Below, piece by piece: positions 1 through 9,119 of a DNA stretch of 44,730 nt (position 1 is the stretch's first letter; the number at the start of each line of letters is the position of its first letter). Source of the stretch: Planctomycetota bacterium (lineage in GTDB: Bacteria > Planctomycetota > JAPUJT01); the NCBI GenBank assembly GCA_027296055.1, contig JAPUJT010000186.1:1-44730 (forward strand), written 5' to 3'. Both the position numbers and the translations under genes were made by a program. The notes beneath the pieces were generated by a model, which did not search any database, was not told the DNA's origin, and saw only the letters and a list, made by a program, of their open reading frames with translations.

Positions 1-24
1 TGTGTCGTCGTTGGGTTCGGCCAT
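1..24 (-). CDS. 5' end of a gene leaving the window (8 codons)
   Basis: An ATG on the minus strand at 22-24 opens a frame reading MAEPNDDT that runs off the left edge. Directly upstream (27-42) lies a run of 16 C on the plus strand, that is 16 G in the transcript, ending two bases before the ATG, where the ribosome binding site belongs. Only eight codons are visible, so the product cannot be named and the start is a guess from position alone. Confidence 0.25.
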
Positions 25-668
25 GTCCCCCCCCCCCCCCCCTACCCCTGCTCCGAGTCACCGAGGAGGAATGCGCGGCGCACGTTAACAACCTGGGCGA
101 GCGTGGCTGCGCACACCACAAGCACCATCACTGCGATACACAAGTTTCACGCTCCGAGTTCTAGGGTGGCGAAGGACTACATGCCTGCCTCGCCCTCTAC
201 CCTACCGACGATATTGGCTGGGTGTCAACTGGCCCCGCCCTCGCCGTAGCGGCAAGGAAACCATCTGGTGCGGAGCATGAATTTTTGAAGACCTGCTCTC
301 CGGCGTGATGGTACGTGCCACGGAAGCTCACAAGATCTTGAACCGGATCGTTCGGCTCGCCATTGAGCCTCAGTGCGGACCTCGGTAGGCTAACACTCCT
401 GCAGACACTTGGGTTCGCGGTCACGAGTCAGCACACCAACGCCTAGGTTCCGTTTGGCTCGTGGTCGCGGGCTCTCCCCCATGTCACCACGGCTCCAAGC
501 CATCCGGAAGCCCGCGGAGCTCCGGGGCCGGCTGAGGAGTTACTGGGCGGCAGGGGGCTGCCGACGCGGTGGGGGCGTTCCGAGAGCACCGGCCACACCG
601 CTCGTTGGGACAGAGAACACCCCCCGAGGTGGCGGCGAACCCCGAGGGGCATCTCTATAGGACGGGGT
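25..668. other. non-coding stretch with a 16-base homopolymer
   Basis: No convincing gene was found. The open frames here are short, arginine- and proline-rich, overlap each other on opposite strands, and lack ribosome binding sites or recognisable motifs. The only notable element is the C16 run at 27-42. The stretch separates the divergent-edge gene at 1-24 from the 3' end of the Kelch gene. Confidence 0.4.
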
Positions 669-1925
669 CTATGGGAAGGTCGGGCCGAGGATCTCTACAG
701 ACTGCAGGACGGGCCACGACTGCGACGCGGGGTCATAGTAGCTTCCTCCCGCCACCAGGACGCGGCCGTCGTTCAGCAGGGTAGCCGTATGAAATCTTCT
801 GCCTACAGAGAGATCCGGTCCGGGAGTCCATGTGTCGGATGACGGCTCATAAATCTCCGTGCTCTCGGGCTGAACCGCTCCGCCCGCGGTCGTCGAATGA
901 CTTCCTCCCACGAGCAGCACCCTTCCATCTCGGAGAAGTACAGCGGCAGGCCACGCTCGACGCGTCGACAGCGGGGCGGCCAACGACCACGTCTCCATCT
1001 GCGGATCGAACAGCGCACAGCGACTTTCGTAGGAATCATCCAGCACCGATGCCGACCGATAGCCTCCAGATACGAGGAGGCGGCCATCGGAGAGCAGGAC
1101 AGCGGCATGCCAGCCGGTGGGGACGGGGAGAGCTGCGGTCACCCGGAGAGTGTCGCTCACCGGATCATAGATCTCGCAGGGCCCGACTTCGCGACCCCCT
1201 AGACTGGGCGTCTCGAAACCTCCCACCACGATAACCTCCCCACTCTGAAGGAGCGTGGCCGTGTGCAGCCTGCGGCTGTGAGTCATCGCACGCTCGAGAC
1301 GGACGTCGCTACGCGGATCGTAGATCCAGAACTGGGACCCAACGTACGGTATCAGGGGGGAGTTGAAAAAACCCCCTGAGAAGGTGACCCTGCCATCGGT
1401 CAGCGGGGCGCCGGCGAACCCGCTCCACCCAGACCAGGTGTACCAGCCGGAGGGCAGAAACAGGCTAGATATCGGATCGAACGTCTCAAACAGAAGGAAC
1501 CGGCCGTAGTCCGCCCCGTGGGCTAGAACCACCTGGCCGTTGGCGGTCGGCACAGCCTGAATGGGATTAGCGCCGCCGAAGCGGTTGCTTGCATAAGTCC
1601 AGACGTTAGACCTGGGATGGTACAGGAGCGCATCGTAGTGCCTGACCCCGTCGCCGATGCCGCCCGCCACCAGCACACGACCGTCTGGAAGGAGCGTCGC
1701 TGCATGACCTTCACGGGCATCCGGGAGAGGTGAGGGCGGCCCTAGGAGAGGCGGCAGAACCGCCTGCATAGCCTGGGGTTCGGCCGGGCCGGCGACAGGG
1801 CCAGGCAGCCCCCCTTTCGTAGAGCGTTCTGTGCAAGCGGTGGCCAAGAATGCCAGGCCAAACAAGTACAACCATATGCGAACCCCCAGCGGTCCCAAAA
1901 TCCGATCGGTGATGCCTAGGCGCAT
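669..1925 (-). CDS. exported Kelch-repeat lipoprotein
   Basis: A 418-residue protein with an N-terminal hydrophobic segment ending in a lipobox (LATAC, Cys31), so it is probably exported and lipid-anchored. The rest is a series of about six Kelch motifs, seen as repeated phrases such as DGRVLVAGG, DGRVTFSGG, GEVIVVGG, DGRLLVSGG and DGRVLLVGG, each preceded by a HTATLL-like strand. Kelch repeats fold as a beta-propeller used for protein or carbohydrate binding; here it would sit outside the cytoplasm. The start ATG follows a GGGAAGG-type ribosome binding site. It lies just downstream of the BNR protein on the same strand (24-base gap), so the two are probably one transcription unit. The ligand is unknown. 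Confidence 0.8.
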   Translation of the reverse strand: MRLGITDRILGPLGVRIWLYLFGLAFLATACTERSTKGGLPGPVAGPAEPQAMQAVLPPLLGPPSPLPDAREGHAATLLPDGRVLVAGGIGDGVRHYDALLYHPRSNVWTYASNRFGGANPIQAVPTANGQVVLAHGADYGRFLLFETFDPISSLFLPSGWYTWSGWSGFAGAPLTDGRVTFSGGFFNSPLIPYVGSQFWIYDPRSDVRLERAMTHSRRLHTATLLQSGEVIVVGGFETPSLGGREVGPCEIYDPVSDTLRVTAALPVPTGWHAAVLLSDGRLLVSGGYRSASVLDDSYESRCALFDPQMETWSLAAPLSTRRAWPAAVLLRDGRVLLVGGSHSTTAGGAVQPESTEIYEPSSDTWTPGPDLSVGRRFHTATLLNDGRVLVAGGSYYDPASQSWPVLQSVEILGPTFP

Positions 1926-1949
1926 TGAACCCGCCTTCCCAACAGCAGA

Positions 1950-3803
1950 CTATGGATCTGTGCTTAGAGCCGTCCAGATCTCGTCATTGTTATCCGGCCG
2001 AACCCCGGTAGCGTTCCTGGAATCAGCCCAGACCACTCGGGAGAAGTCGACGCCGCTGGCAGTAAGGCTTGAAGCAGCGCCTATATAGTCTCCGATAAAA
2101 AAATCGGCCTGGAAACCCACGTCATTAGGGCAGAGGCCCAGGCAGCGGACCTCCTCCTCGTGGGTCCAGGTTGAACCCCCGTCAGTTGACCCCGCCATGA
2201 AGACACTAATCTGTTCGTTTTCGGTGTCTTTCCTCCGATCATAGTAGAAAATCCGAACAGTCGTATCTCCGGTGCTCTGTTGATGTTCAGTCACGAACGG
2301 GAAGAACTGGTCATGGCCTGGAGTCGAGTCGCCGTTTACAGTCCGGGGAGAGGACCAGTTGATTTCGGGAGGACTAACCGATAGGACGGTGCCTCGGCTG
2401 TATTTGATATCAGCGTGACCGTCCGGAGCAGGAGAAGCACTGTAGTCGCCCTGCCAGTCCGCCCAAGTAACATGGATCCATTCCCAGCCGAAGGGAATAG
2501 GAGGAGGGCCGCTGGGCCGGTGGTATGAAGCAACTATGCTGGGAAAGTTGTTCACCCTGAACAAATCCCAGGTGCACGGGTCGATGGGGTCTCGACCGGT
2601 GCTCTCCCCGACCAAGTAACCGTGAAAAGTCCAAGGCTGAGTCGCTGCCGGAGAGCAGTAGTCTTCAAGCCTAGGAAAGTGGCCAAAGGTCCCTACCGTG
2701 GTGCGAACCGGGCCAGTAAATTTGGCCAGGGCGTCGACTCTAATTGCGGAGAGCCGGATCTCGTTCGGGACAGGTGCGGTTGTACCCGCACACCCACCCT
2801 GCATGTACGCCACGTATATGGAACCATAGGGCCCGACCGATACCGCAGAGCCACGGTTAGCCCTTCGTGCGGGATCGGAAACATCGGTGACTTCGAATCC
2901 CGCCATAGGATCGGCTCCGGGCGTCATGTCAAAGTTAGCCCCGCCGTCCGTCGATCCCTCGAGCATGATAGGCCACGTATCACCGCTGGTTACCGGCCCC
3001 GGAAGGTCGCATTCCCAGCCAAAACTGCCGAGAGCGGCGCCAGTCTGGGCGTCATTGAAGCTCGAGTATGTAACGTAGACCGGCTGCTCTGGGTATGTGA
3101 AATCGGTGAAGTCGTCATGAATATCTACCGCGATCCACGGCTTGTCCACCCAATGATGCTCATCGGCGAAACCTACCGACGCTTCAACCACCGTCGGAGC
3201 CGTCCAAGTCACCCCTCCGTCATCGCTAGACACCAGCAGGATCCTGGCGTCCGCAGACGGCTGCGGAGTAAAAGAGGATTCGAGATAGACGAGATAGAAA
3301 CGACCCGTGGGGTTCTGAGGATCCAATGGATTCTTATTATAGGCCGCCGCTACGACTGGGTCCGCCGCGCCGAATATATCACCCACGGTTGTGTCCGCCT
3401 CAAAGTGTTGGGTCAAGGGGTTGTGCGTCCAGGTGAATCCAGAATCCGTTGATGAGGACACCCCGATCAAGTTCGCGCCAGTCGACTTGTCGAGTTCAAT
3501 GTAAGCACAAACCATTATGGTAGGATCCGTAGGGTCTATCGCGATGGAAGGCTCGACCTCTTCATCTAAAGTGTGATTCCCCGTCACGCGATCGTTGCGG
3601 CGAGGAGCGAGGCAGCTTACAGGACAGGATGATATTGGAGGATGAAAAGTAGCAGCTGCACTAAAGGATGGCGGAGGCGGACCGGACATTGCGAGTGCCA
3701 CCGGTGGCACCAGCGCGGAACTCTGCTCCGTTCGGATGTGTCCTGCAAGACCCACGAGGATGAGCATACCCGAGAAAATCACATAGCGCTTAAGGCCTGC
3801 CAT
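1950..3803 (-). CDS. exported BNR/Asp-box repeat protein (sialidase-like propeller)
   Basis: A 617-residue protein with an N-terminal hydrophobic signal segment (about residues 8-22). At least four Asp-box motifs of the S-x-D-x-G-x-T-W type are visible: SSTDSGFTW, SSDDGGVTW, GSTDGGANF and GSTDGGSTW. The first follows a PSIAIDPTDP segment typical of these exported beta-propellers. Such proteins include sialidases and many non-catalytic relatives; no complete sialidase active site (arginine triad) was identified, so an enzymatic role is not claimed. The ATG has a strong AAGGGGGG binding site. It is the first gene of a likely two-gene unit with the downstream Kelch lipoprotein, and both would form extracytoplasmic propellers. 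Confidence 0.75.
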   Translation of the reverse strand: MAGLKRYVIFSGMLILVGLAGHIRTEQSSALVPPVALAMSGPPPPSFSAAATFHPPISSCPVSCLAPRRNDRVTGNHTLDEEVEPSIAIDPTDPTIMVCAYIELDKSTGANLIGVSSSTDSGFTWTHNPLTQHFEADTTVGDIFGAADPVVAAAYNKNPLDPQNPTGRFYLVYLESSFTPQPSADARILLVSSDDGGVTWTAPTVVEASVGFADEHHWVDKPWIAVDIHDDFTDFTYPEQPVYVTYSSFNDAQTGAALGSFGWECDLPGPVTSGDTWPIMLEGSTDGGANFDMTPGADPMAGFEVTDVSDPARRANRGSAVSVGPYGSIYVAYMQGGCAGTTAPVPNEIRLSAIRVDALAKFTGPVRTTVGTFGHFPRLEDYCSPAATQPWTFHGYLVGESTGRDPIDPCTWDLFRVNNFPSIVASYHRPSGPPPIPFGWEWIHVTWADWQGDYSASPAPDGHADIKYSRGTVLSVSPPEINWSSPRTVNGDSTPGHDQFFPFVTEHQQSTGDTTVRIFYYDRRKDTENEQISVFMAGSTDGGSTWTHEEEVRCLGLCPNDVGFQADFFIGDYIGAASSLTASGVDFSRVVWADSRNATGVRPDNNDEIWTALSTDP

Positions 3804-4289
3804 GACTTACCCCCCTTTCCAATCCACTGACCGCAGAGGCCTGGTTTTGCGGGCACGCCCCATTATAAGGGACGTCGCACCACGAGCACATCCCGCGCTG
3901 ATTTCTCCTGTGACACGCGCGGTTCACCCGCTAACGAGTCACCCTCGCCACGGATGGACAACCCAATTTCAATCTGCTGAGAAGCCTGGCTCCTAGAGGG
4001 CCTCGCAACTCCAGCACGCACCGTGCGGCAATGGGCACGGCGCACGCTTGAATCGAGACTCAACTTTGGATCTCAGGTCGAGTTTAAAGGGGTGTCCGGG
4101 GCGCGTCAAGAGATCTTTTCAGGGAAGGGTATGGGTGTCCAGCGATCTCAGGAAGGGCAGTACGGGCGGATGATGGGCGCAGATGCCCATCCTGATCCCG
4201 GTGTGGACCTTCTGTCCGACGGTCCATCCCCGGGGGGCGATGCCGTTTCGCGAAGCGGCGTCCGATTTCCCTGCCAAGAGGCCAGCCAG
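3804..4289. other. intergenic region, nothing recognised
   Basis: About 490 bases upstream of the BNR gene. An open frame on the plus strand runs through the right part in phase with the HTH fragment at 4290, but its residues before Met-4290 resemble no family. Promoters for the minus-strand unit should lie at its left end, but no clear -35/-10 pair was seen. Confidence 0.35.
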
Positions 4290-4538
4290 ATGGTCCCTTC
4301 CAGGCATTTCATACGCCTCCCAAGGATCATGCGGCTCGCCGGAGTGAGCGCCAACATTATCTACCTGTGGGAGATGGGAGAGGTGTCGCCGAGAGAGAAG
4401 AGCCGCGGGGTCCTCGTCGGGCTACGAAAGCTAAGGGCGAGGGAGGCGAAGAAGCTGCTTGCAGCAGCGGGGGCGGGGGAGAAGCACCCGAAGACGAGGG
4501 GCAAGAGACGATTGGTACGGCGGAGGAAGAAGAGGTAG
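4290..4538 (+). pseudogene. degenerate HTH protein with basic C-terminal tail
   Basis: The 82 codons from ATG 4290 read as the C-terminal part of an XRE-like helix-turn-helix protein. They show FIRLPRIMRL, then AGVSANIIYLWEMGEVSPREKS, then an alanine/lysine stretch and a tail of Arg/Lys (GKRRLVRRRKKR). In family members the segment between the first helix and the GVS recognition helix normally holds about eight more residues of the TQxxLAxL type; here they are missing, so the HTH is probably non-functional. An in-phase open frame extends back to 4023 but has no recognisable content. Calling it a pseudogene is inference from the internal deletion; a small functional DNA-binding protein is the alternative. 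Confidence 0.45.
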
Positions 4539-4723
4539 GCTTCTTCTCTCCAGGATCCCTCGACGCTCCCCCCGCCGGCCCCTCGCCGGCGTTAGGACTC
4601 GCAATAGACGCTGGGGCCTCATCGGCTCTCGAGGCGCTCCCAGGCCGGCTGAGAGGCCTGACTAGTTCCGATCCGGCTCTCGGGGTCGCGGGCTTCTATC
4701 TTCGCGAGGGATGTACTAGGCCG

Positions 4724-5572
4724 TCACTGCAGCAGTTCGGTAGAGGTCCCGTACCACGGCGGGGAGGGTACGATTTTCCACGAATTGTTCACTCTTGTAG
4801 CGAGAATGGCGATTCGATTGCCAGCGAGGTCCACTTCCATGAGACCGTGTTCCAATAAGATGGCGTCGAATGAATCTCCAATTAGGACGCTCGAGATGGT
4901 GCAGAAGGACCTACCCCCCCGACTCGCCAGAGTCGCATTCACCCATATGGGATGGACGGTTCCATAGTCCTTCCGATTGGGCTCCCAAGGCAGCCTCAGC
5001 TGTCCTAGAGCGACAAGCTCGGAGTAATCGAGGCTTCCCCGCCGTCGCACCCCGTGAACTTGCCTGAGATCGATCGGGCCAACCTCAAATACTCCAACCT
5101 CATCCTGGTTCCTCACCCAATAGCCCTTCACCGAAACCAACAACTGCACGTCCCCTCTCTTATGAGCCAGAGCGATAGCAGGATGGGCAGGGGCCTGGAT
5201 TACGAACTCCTGCGACTCGGAGTCCCAATAAATGTCATTGGCGATCACTCTGAAATTTCCCATCACCTTCCGCGCAGCGAAATGACTCCCTACTAGCACT
5301 AACGAAAGGAGTGCGAGAAACCACACGGCTAGCTTGAGGGCGCGCGTCCGTGGAGCTAGCCGACTCATGATCAGAACAGCGAGAACACAATAGATTACTC
5401 CCAACGCTGTCCATCGGTTTGTGTAGCTGTAGTTGGGAAGAGGCCCCCCCTCTAATGCGCCGACGAACCACGCCTGCTTTACCCCATACCTGAGAATACC
5501 AGCTCCAGCCGTTAGGAAGACCAGCAGCCAGATGCTCGGGCGCACTCTCGGCGTGTCTGCTGGAGGTGTCAC
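4724..5572 (-). CDS. membrane protein of unknown function
   Basis: A 282-residue protein that I do not recognise. The first about 110 residues contain three hydrophobic segments (near residues 13-28, 54-69 and 79-95), followed by a soluble C-terminal domain of about 180 residues rich in beta-strand-like sequence, likely exposed on the outer face. The start is GTG at 5572 with no good ribosome binding site, so it could be slightly different. It stands alone, with no same-strand neighbour close by. No enzyme motif was seen. Confidence 0.6.
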   Translation of the reverse strand: MTPPADTPRVRPSIWLLVFLTAGAGILRYGVKQAWFVGALEGGPLPNYSYTNRWTALGVIYCVLAVLIMSRLAPRTRALKLAVWFLALLSLVLVGSHFAARKVMGNFRVIANDIYWDSESQEFVIQAPAHPAIALAHKRGDVQLLVSVKGYWVRNQDEVGVFEVGPIDLRQVHGVRRRGSLDYSELVALGQLRLPWEPNRKDYGTVHPIWVNATLASRGGRSFCTISSVLIGDSFDAILLEHGLMEVDLAGNRIAILATRVNNSWKIVPSPPWYGTSTELLQ

Positions 5573-5715
5573 TTTGGAAAGTCTGCGGAGGTCATGATAC
5601 TACGGAGCCTCTAACACCCCTCATTCTAGCGATGGGTACTTGGGCATGTCGAGGGGGTGTCGTGCGAGAGGCGTAGTGCGGAGAGAGGCAGGGGCGGTCC
5701 TGAGCCGCTAGAGGC

Positions 5716-6058
5716 TCAGGGGAGGAAGGCGACCTTGTGGCGAGCGCTAATCCATTTGCCGTACTGGGGATCGATCTTGATCGACCTAACAGCATTGGCT
5801 CATCCGTCGATCAGTTCCGAGAGGACAACCCAGAGAATCCGAAACGCGGGGACGAACCTCGGCCTCGGCAGCTTCTTCCGGTCGATCCGGTCCTTGCAGG
5901 CAACCAGTTGGCTCTGCAAGGCCAGGACCTTGGCCATGAGAACCAACTTCGGCTGGCAGATGCCAAAGAGGAAAATGATGAGGTATCGGCCAAGGCGAAG
6001 GGGCAAGACGACCCCAGCCCGACCCGCACGGGAGGGCGATTGGAGAAGGATCATGCCT
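5716..6058 (-). pseudogene. decayed IS-type integrase (N-terminal part)
   Basis: On the minus strand a frame reads LIIFLFGICQPK, then ALQSQLVACKDRIDRKK, then PRPRFVPAFRILWVVLSELIDG. I recognise this as the N-terminal region of DDE integrases whose usual continuation is a Trp, a KPATV-like strand and a Trp-His pair. The frame is broken by TGA at 5800-5802 exactly where a Trp is expected (TGG to TGA) and again at 5716-5718. Between them the sequence still reads like the next family segment (IKIDPQYGKW). No catalytic DDE region remains. Family assignment is from memory of the motif; the position of the two stops at expected Trp codons supports decay. Confidence 0.55.
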
Positions 6059-6331
6059 TGAAAGTAGCCGTCGGGGCAGCAGTTCAAGGTCGTCGCAAGT
6101 ACCTGTTGGCCAAGGCTGACGGGGTTTTTCGGATGGACAGGGGCTCGCATGGTGCGCCCGGAACCCGAATGGCCTTCACTCATCTCACGGCGGGGCGAGG
6201 GCGCGTTCTTTGGATCTGTCCCACAGAGCGAGCTGGTCCCTGGCTTAGTAACTATCTCAAAAGGCCCCTGGGGGGACCCGCGACCGTACGACGCGAGTCC
6301 CGAGGTCTCAGTAATCCAGCGCTGTACTGTT

Positions 6332-6357
6332 AGGGGGGGGCTGGCGAGTTTTTTTTA
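6332..6357 (+). promoter_or_regulatory. paired homopolymer tracts upstream of the Cys-rich peptide gene
   Basis: A run of eight G (6333-6340) and a run of eight T (6349-6356) sit 17-40 bases before the GTG start at 6375, close to its AGGAGG site. Such runs slip easily in replication and could change promoter or leader spacing. This is a positional observation only. Confidence 0.3.
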
Positions 6358-6374
6358 AGGATAGGAGGTGTGTC

Positions 6375-6749
6375 GTGAAGGAATTGGGATTCTTCCTTGT
6401 TCTCGGTTCCGTGGTCCTGATGTCGGTGGGGTCGATTGCCTTCTTGGCTAGTGCTGATGCTGATGGCCCGGCGTGCAATGGAGTAGGCATAGATGTGGAC
6501 GGTGATGGAGATATAGACCGTCACGATTGCAATGATGGCAGTTGCACTGCCGGGGTATGCACGGAGTACGTAGATATGGTCGTGGGGGGCGCGAGGTATC
6601 GTTGCGACTGCACGGGTGATGCCAGCTGCGAGACTTATATCACGGATGATGGAACCGACATGACGATCAGTTGCAATCCCGAGGGATGTCCCCCGCCGAA
6701 CTGCGAGGCTGCGGGAACCGGTGTCCAGACTTGTGGGTGCTGGTTCTAG
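6375..6749 (+). CDS. small exported cysteine-rich protein
   Basis: 124 residues. A hydrophobic signal segment (about residues 5-25) ends with a likely cleavage site near SADA. The mature part of about 97 residues contains 12 cysteines, including CDC and a C-terminal CGC, plus an acidic DVDGDGDID stretch (residues 40-48) that looks like a calcium-binding loop. The GTG start at 6375 is chosen because AGGAGG lies at the right distance upstream. An even number of cysteines in an exported protein suggests disulfides. It precedes, by 376 bases on the same strand, a three-gene operon ending in a MauE-like membrane protein, a family tied to periplasmic redox. I do not recognise the peptide; a toxin, structural or redox-carrier role cannot be told apart. 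Confidence 0.65.
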   Translation: MKELGFFLVLGSVVLMSVGSIAFLASADADGPACNGVGIDVDGDGDIDRHDCNDGSCTAGVCTEYVDMVVGGARYRCDCTGDASCETYITDDGTDMTISCNPEGCPPPNCEAAGTGVQTCGCWF

Positions 6750-7124
6750 GAGAGTCGACGAGAGCGTCGAATCCCGCGGCGGCGCGGACGTGCTGGGGAT
6801 TGCCGGCTACAGGGCCGTCCAAGGATTAGCTGAGCAAATTCTCGGCAGGTTCGATTTGGATTGCCCTGCCGGGTGGCCAGAGATTCCCCTAGTGATTTGC
6901 AATTGGAGTGTCCGTCGCGTGCGGGGGGGGCTATACGGAGGGACGGCGATCGGGGGGCATAGCGGAGTAGCATGGCCGAGCGCTCCGGATTGGGAGGAAT
7001 CTCCTTGGGGCTCGCCTGATTTCGCCTGAGGAAGAACCATCCGCTGCTGAGTTCCCGTCCTGCCGGCGCTGGCCGCCGCCTTGGGTGTGGTATCCAGCTG
7101 CCGATTCGAGGAGTCTAGCCTGAG
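6750..7124 (+). other. spacer between Cys-rich peptide gene and membrane operon
   Basis: About 375 bases without a convincing gene; short frames on both strands lack start signals and motifs. A GGGGGGGG run occurs at about 6922-6929. It may hold the promoter of the downstream operon, but no clear -35/-10 pair was found. Confidence 0.35.
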
Positions 7125-8105
7125 ATGGCCCTTGCAAGTGTGAGTCGCATAGCTCCGGTTGGCATATCCATTGTGGGGCTTCTGGTCGGCTTGACCATTG
7201 GCAAAGTCATCTTTGCAGCTCTGCCCGCGAGCAGTCACAAGAGTCATTCGCACCCACTGCCCCATTCGCATGAATCTCCGGGAGAAAGGGCTGTCGCGGA
7301 TCTCGATGCTTGGCGGATCGAAGCTGATCCGTCCGGAAGCGGTGAAGGAGGAGCCGAGTCGGGTTCCGCATCTTCGGCCAGCGCACTTGGCGAACCAAAC
7401 CGTTCTGCGAATGACTTGTCTTCTGACTCCTCGGAAGGGGCGATTAGCGGGGAGGAAACCATTCCGCTACTCTCAATGTTGGAGGCGCCCCAAGGACCCG
7501 ACCTGCTCCTAGGGCGTTCATCCGGCAATGTACTGTACGGAGCGGAGTATCAGTTTACGGGCATCTTTCCCCGACAATCAGATTCCCGCGAACCAGGTGC
7601 GGAGCGGGAAACGAGTGCGCTTCAGAAACGATTCGTTCAGCGACTATCCCGCAAAGTAGATCGGATGGAAAGACTTGGCTCCGGACCCTGGGAACAGGAT
7701 ACCTTCCAAATCATTGCCAGCCTGGAGCACGATTTCGGGGCCGCTATCGTTGGGCGTGACTTCGCTGTTCCCGCGTCTCCCGAGCAGTCTCTGCGCTGGT
7801 TTCAATCGTATCTCGGCTCGACGGGGACACCCGAGGGCGCCGCGAGGGCTCTCGATCTGTTGAGAGCTTGGGAAGTTGAGCGCCGAGTTCATCTAGACAG
7901 AGTTGTAACCCACCTGATTGAGCTTTATGAGTTGGGCTCGTTCGCAGCCCCGGATCCGCCAAGTGTGGCCTACGGAATCGTGGATCGAAGGCTCGTCCTG
8001 ATCGCAAAGGGCGAGAGCGAGCATATAGATTCTCTGACTAAAGCGGCCCCGGCTCTGCGCGAGGAAATGCACTCAAATGCGGCTGCGATACTGGAGGGTC
8101 ACTAG
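7125..8105 (+). CDS. membrane-anchored protein with His-rich segment, unknown function
   Basis: A 326-residue protein with one N-terminal transmembrane segment (about residues 11-32). Just outside it lies a histidine cluster (residues 38-49, pattern HKSHSHPLPHSH) that could bind metal. An acidic, serine-rich linker (about 55-115) and an alpha-helical C-terminal domain with many Glu/Arg/Leu follow. The predicted topology is a single anchor with the bulk outside the cytoplasm. It is the first gene of a tight operon: three bases separate it from the next gene, which has the same architecture (N-terminal anchor, polar linker, helical domain). I do not recognise the family. Confidence 0.65.
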   Translation: MALASVSRIAPVGISIVGLLVGLTIGKVIFAALPASSHKSHSHPLPHSHESPGERAVADLDAWRIEADPSGSGEGGAESGSASSASALGEPNRSANDLSSDSSEGAISGEETIPLLSMLEAPQGPDLLLGRSSGNVLYGAEYQFTGIFPRQSDSREPGAERETSALQKRFVQRLSRKVDRMERLGSGPWEQDTFQIIASLEHDFGAAIVGRDFAVPASPEQSLRWFQSYLGSTGTPEGAARALDLLRAWEVERRVHLDRVVTHLIELYELGSFAAPDPPSVAYGIVDRRLVLIAKGESEHIDSLTKAAPALREEMHSNAAAILEGH

Positions 8106-8108
8106 CAA

Positions 8109-9119
8109 ATGCTCGCCTCTCGTCGTGCCGTGGCCGTACTAGTTCTTGCAATCGCCTTTGGTGTTTGTGGCAGCCTGGTCTACGAGGTTGCCGTTGCGGG
8201 CGGGTTTAGTGGGTTAGCGCCGGCAGGAGCGAGCGGCCCCGACAAAAAGAGGGTAGCCAGGAGTGATGTCCAGGTGACAGAGCCGCTGCCCACGAAGATT
8301 GCTGTTGAGCTCGTGGCAGCTCGAAGGCGCCTCTCTCAACGCAACGAGTCGGGTTCGTCGGAGCAGGTGGCTACGGGCTCGGCTGCCGAGGAACGCGACG
8401 GTGCAAACGATGGGCTCTTTCGTACACCAAAGACGCGACCATTTGCTCTGAATCATCCTGACGACCACTTTCTTCTAGAGGCCTATCTTTCTCTGAGTGC
8501 ACTGAAGCAATACAGCAACAGATACGGGCCCCTACCCGTTTCCCCCCTTTCCGTAGACGTCAGGGAGTTTCGAGTCTGGAGAGAAAGACAGCCTCCTGAG
8601 GCGTGGCCGGTGGAACCTTATCACGCAGGATATCCGCGGATCTCTGCCGTGAATTCCTCGACTCCCAATCCCCTTGCCAAGCGCGAGGGTTCTCTCCAGG
8701 TCCTCGCCTACCAGAAGGGGGGATCTCTGGAGTCGATTGTTGGCAGGCAGCTCGGCAGAGACCGTACAACAGCCGAGGGGCTCGTGCGTTTGATGGTTCA
8801 CCGGGTCTACGAGGAGGAAGTAAGGGTTCGGGAGCTGTCCACGGAGGTTCAGCAGGCGCTATATGCGCTGGCGGTGAAGTATCTGGATCGGTACGAAGAT
8901 GCGAGGCGGGACTTCTATTCTGTGGCGAAGCGGGTAGTCGATGAGAAGCTGTCACAGGGGCTTTCGGAGCGCGAAGTAGTGGCGTTTTATGTCGACATTT
9001 GGAGGAAGGCGCACATCCTTCGCACTGGAGATGATGCGGAGCTGGACGCTATCCTCGAGAGATTCGAGGCGGCAGAGAAGGAAACGCGTAGGGCTGTCAT
9101 GGAGGCTCTCACAGGATGA
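8109..9119 (+). CDS. membrane-anchored helical protein, unknown function
   Basis: A 336-residue protein with an N-terminal transmembrane segment (about residues 7-27), a polar linker, and a long helical C-terminal domain rich in Arg/Glu (about residues 200-336), possibly coiled. It resembles its upstream neighbour in architecture and size, so the pair may be distant paralogues or partners; that is inference from layout, not from alignment. Its stop codon overlaps the start of the MauE-like gene (ATGA), so the two are translationally coupled. No catalytic motif was seen. Confidence 0.65.
   Translation: MLASRRAVAVLVLAIAFGVCGSLVYEVAVAGGFSGLAPAGASGPDKKRVARSDVQVTEPLPTKIAVELVAARRRLSQRNESGSSEQVATGSAAEERDGANDGLFRTPKTRPFALNHPDDHFLLEAYLSLSALKQYSNRYGPLPVSPLSVDVREFRVWRERQPPEAWPVEPYHAGYPRISAVNSSTPNPLAKREGSLQVLAYQKGGSLESIVGRQLGRDRTTAEGLVRLMVHRVYEEEVRVRELSTEVQQALYALAVKYLDRYEDARRDFYSVAKRVVDEKLSQGLSEREVVAFYVDIWRKAHILRTGDDAELDAILERFEAAEKETRRAVMEALTG

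Noticed and set aside
2622..3452. Plus-strand open frame of 276 codons
   Set aside because: Antisense of the BNR-repeat gene; no start signal.
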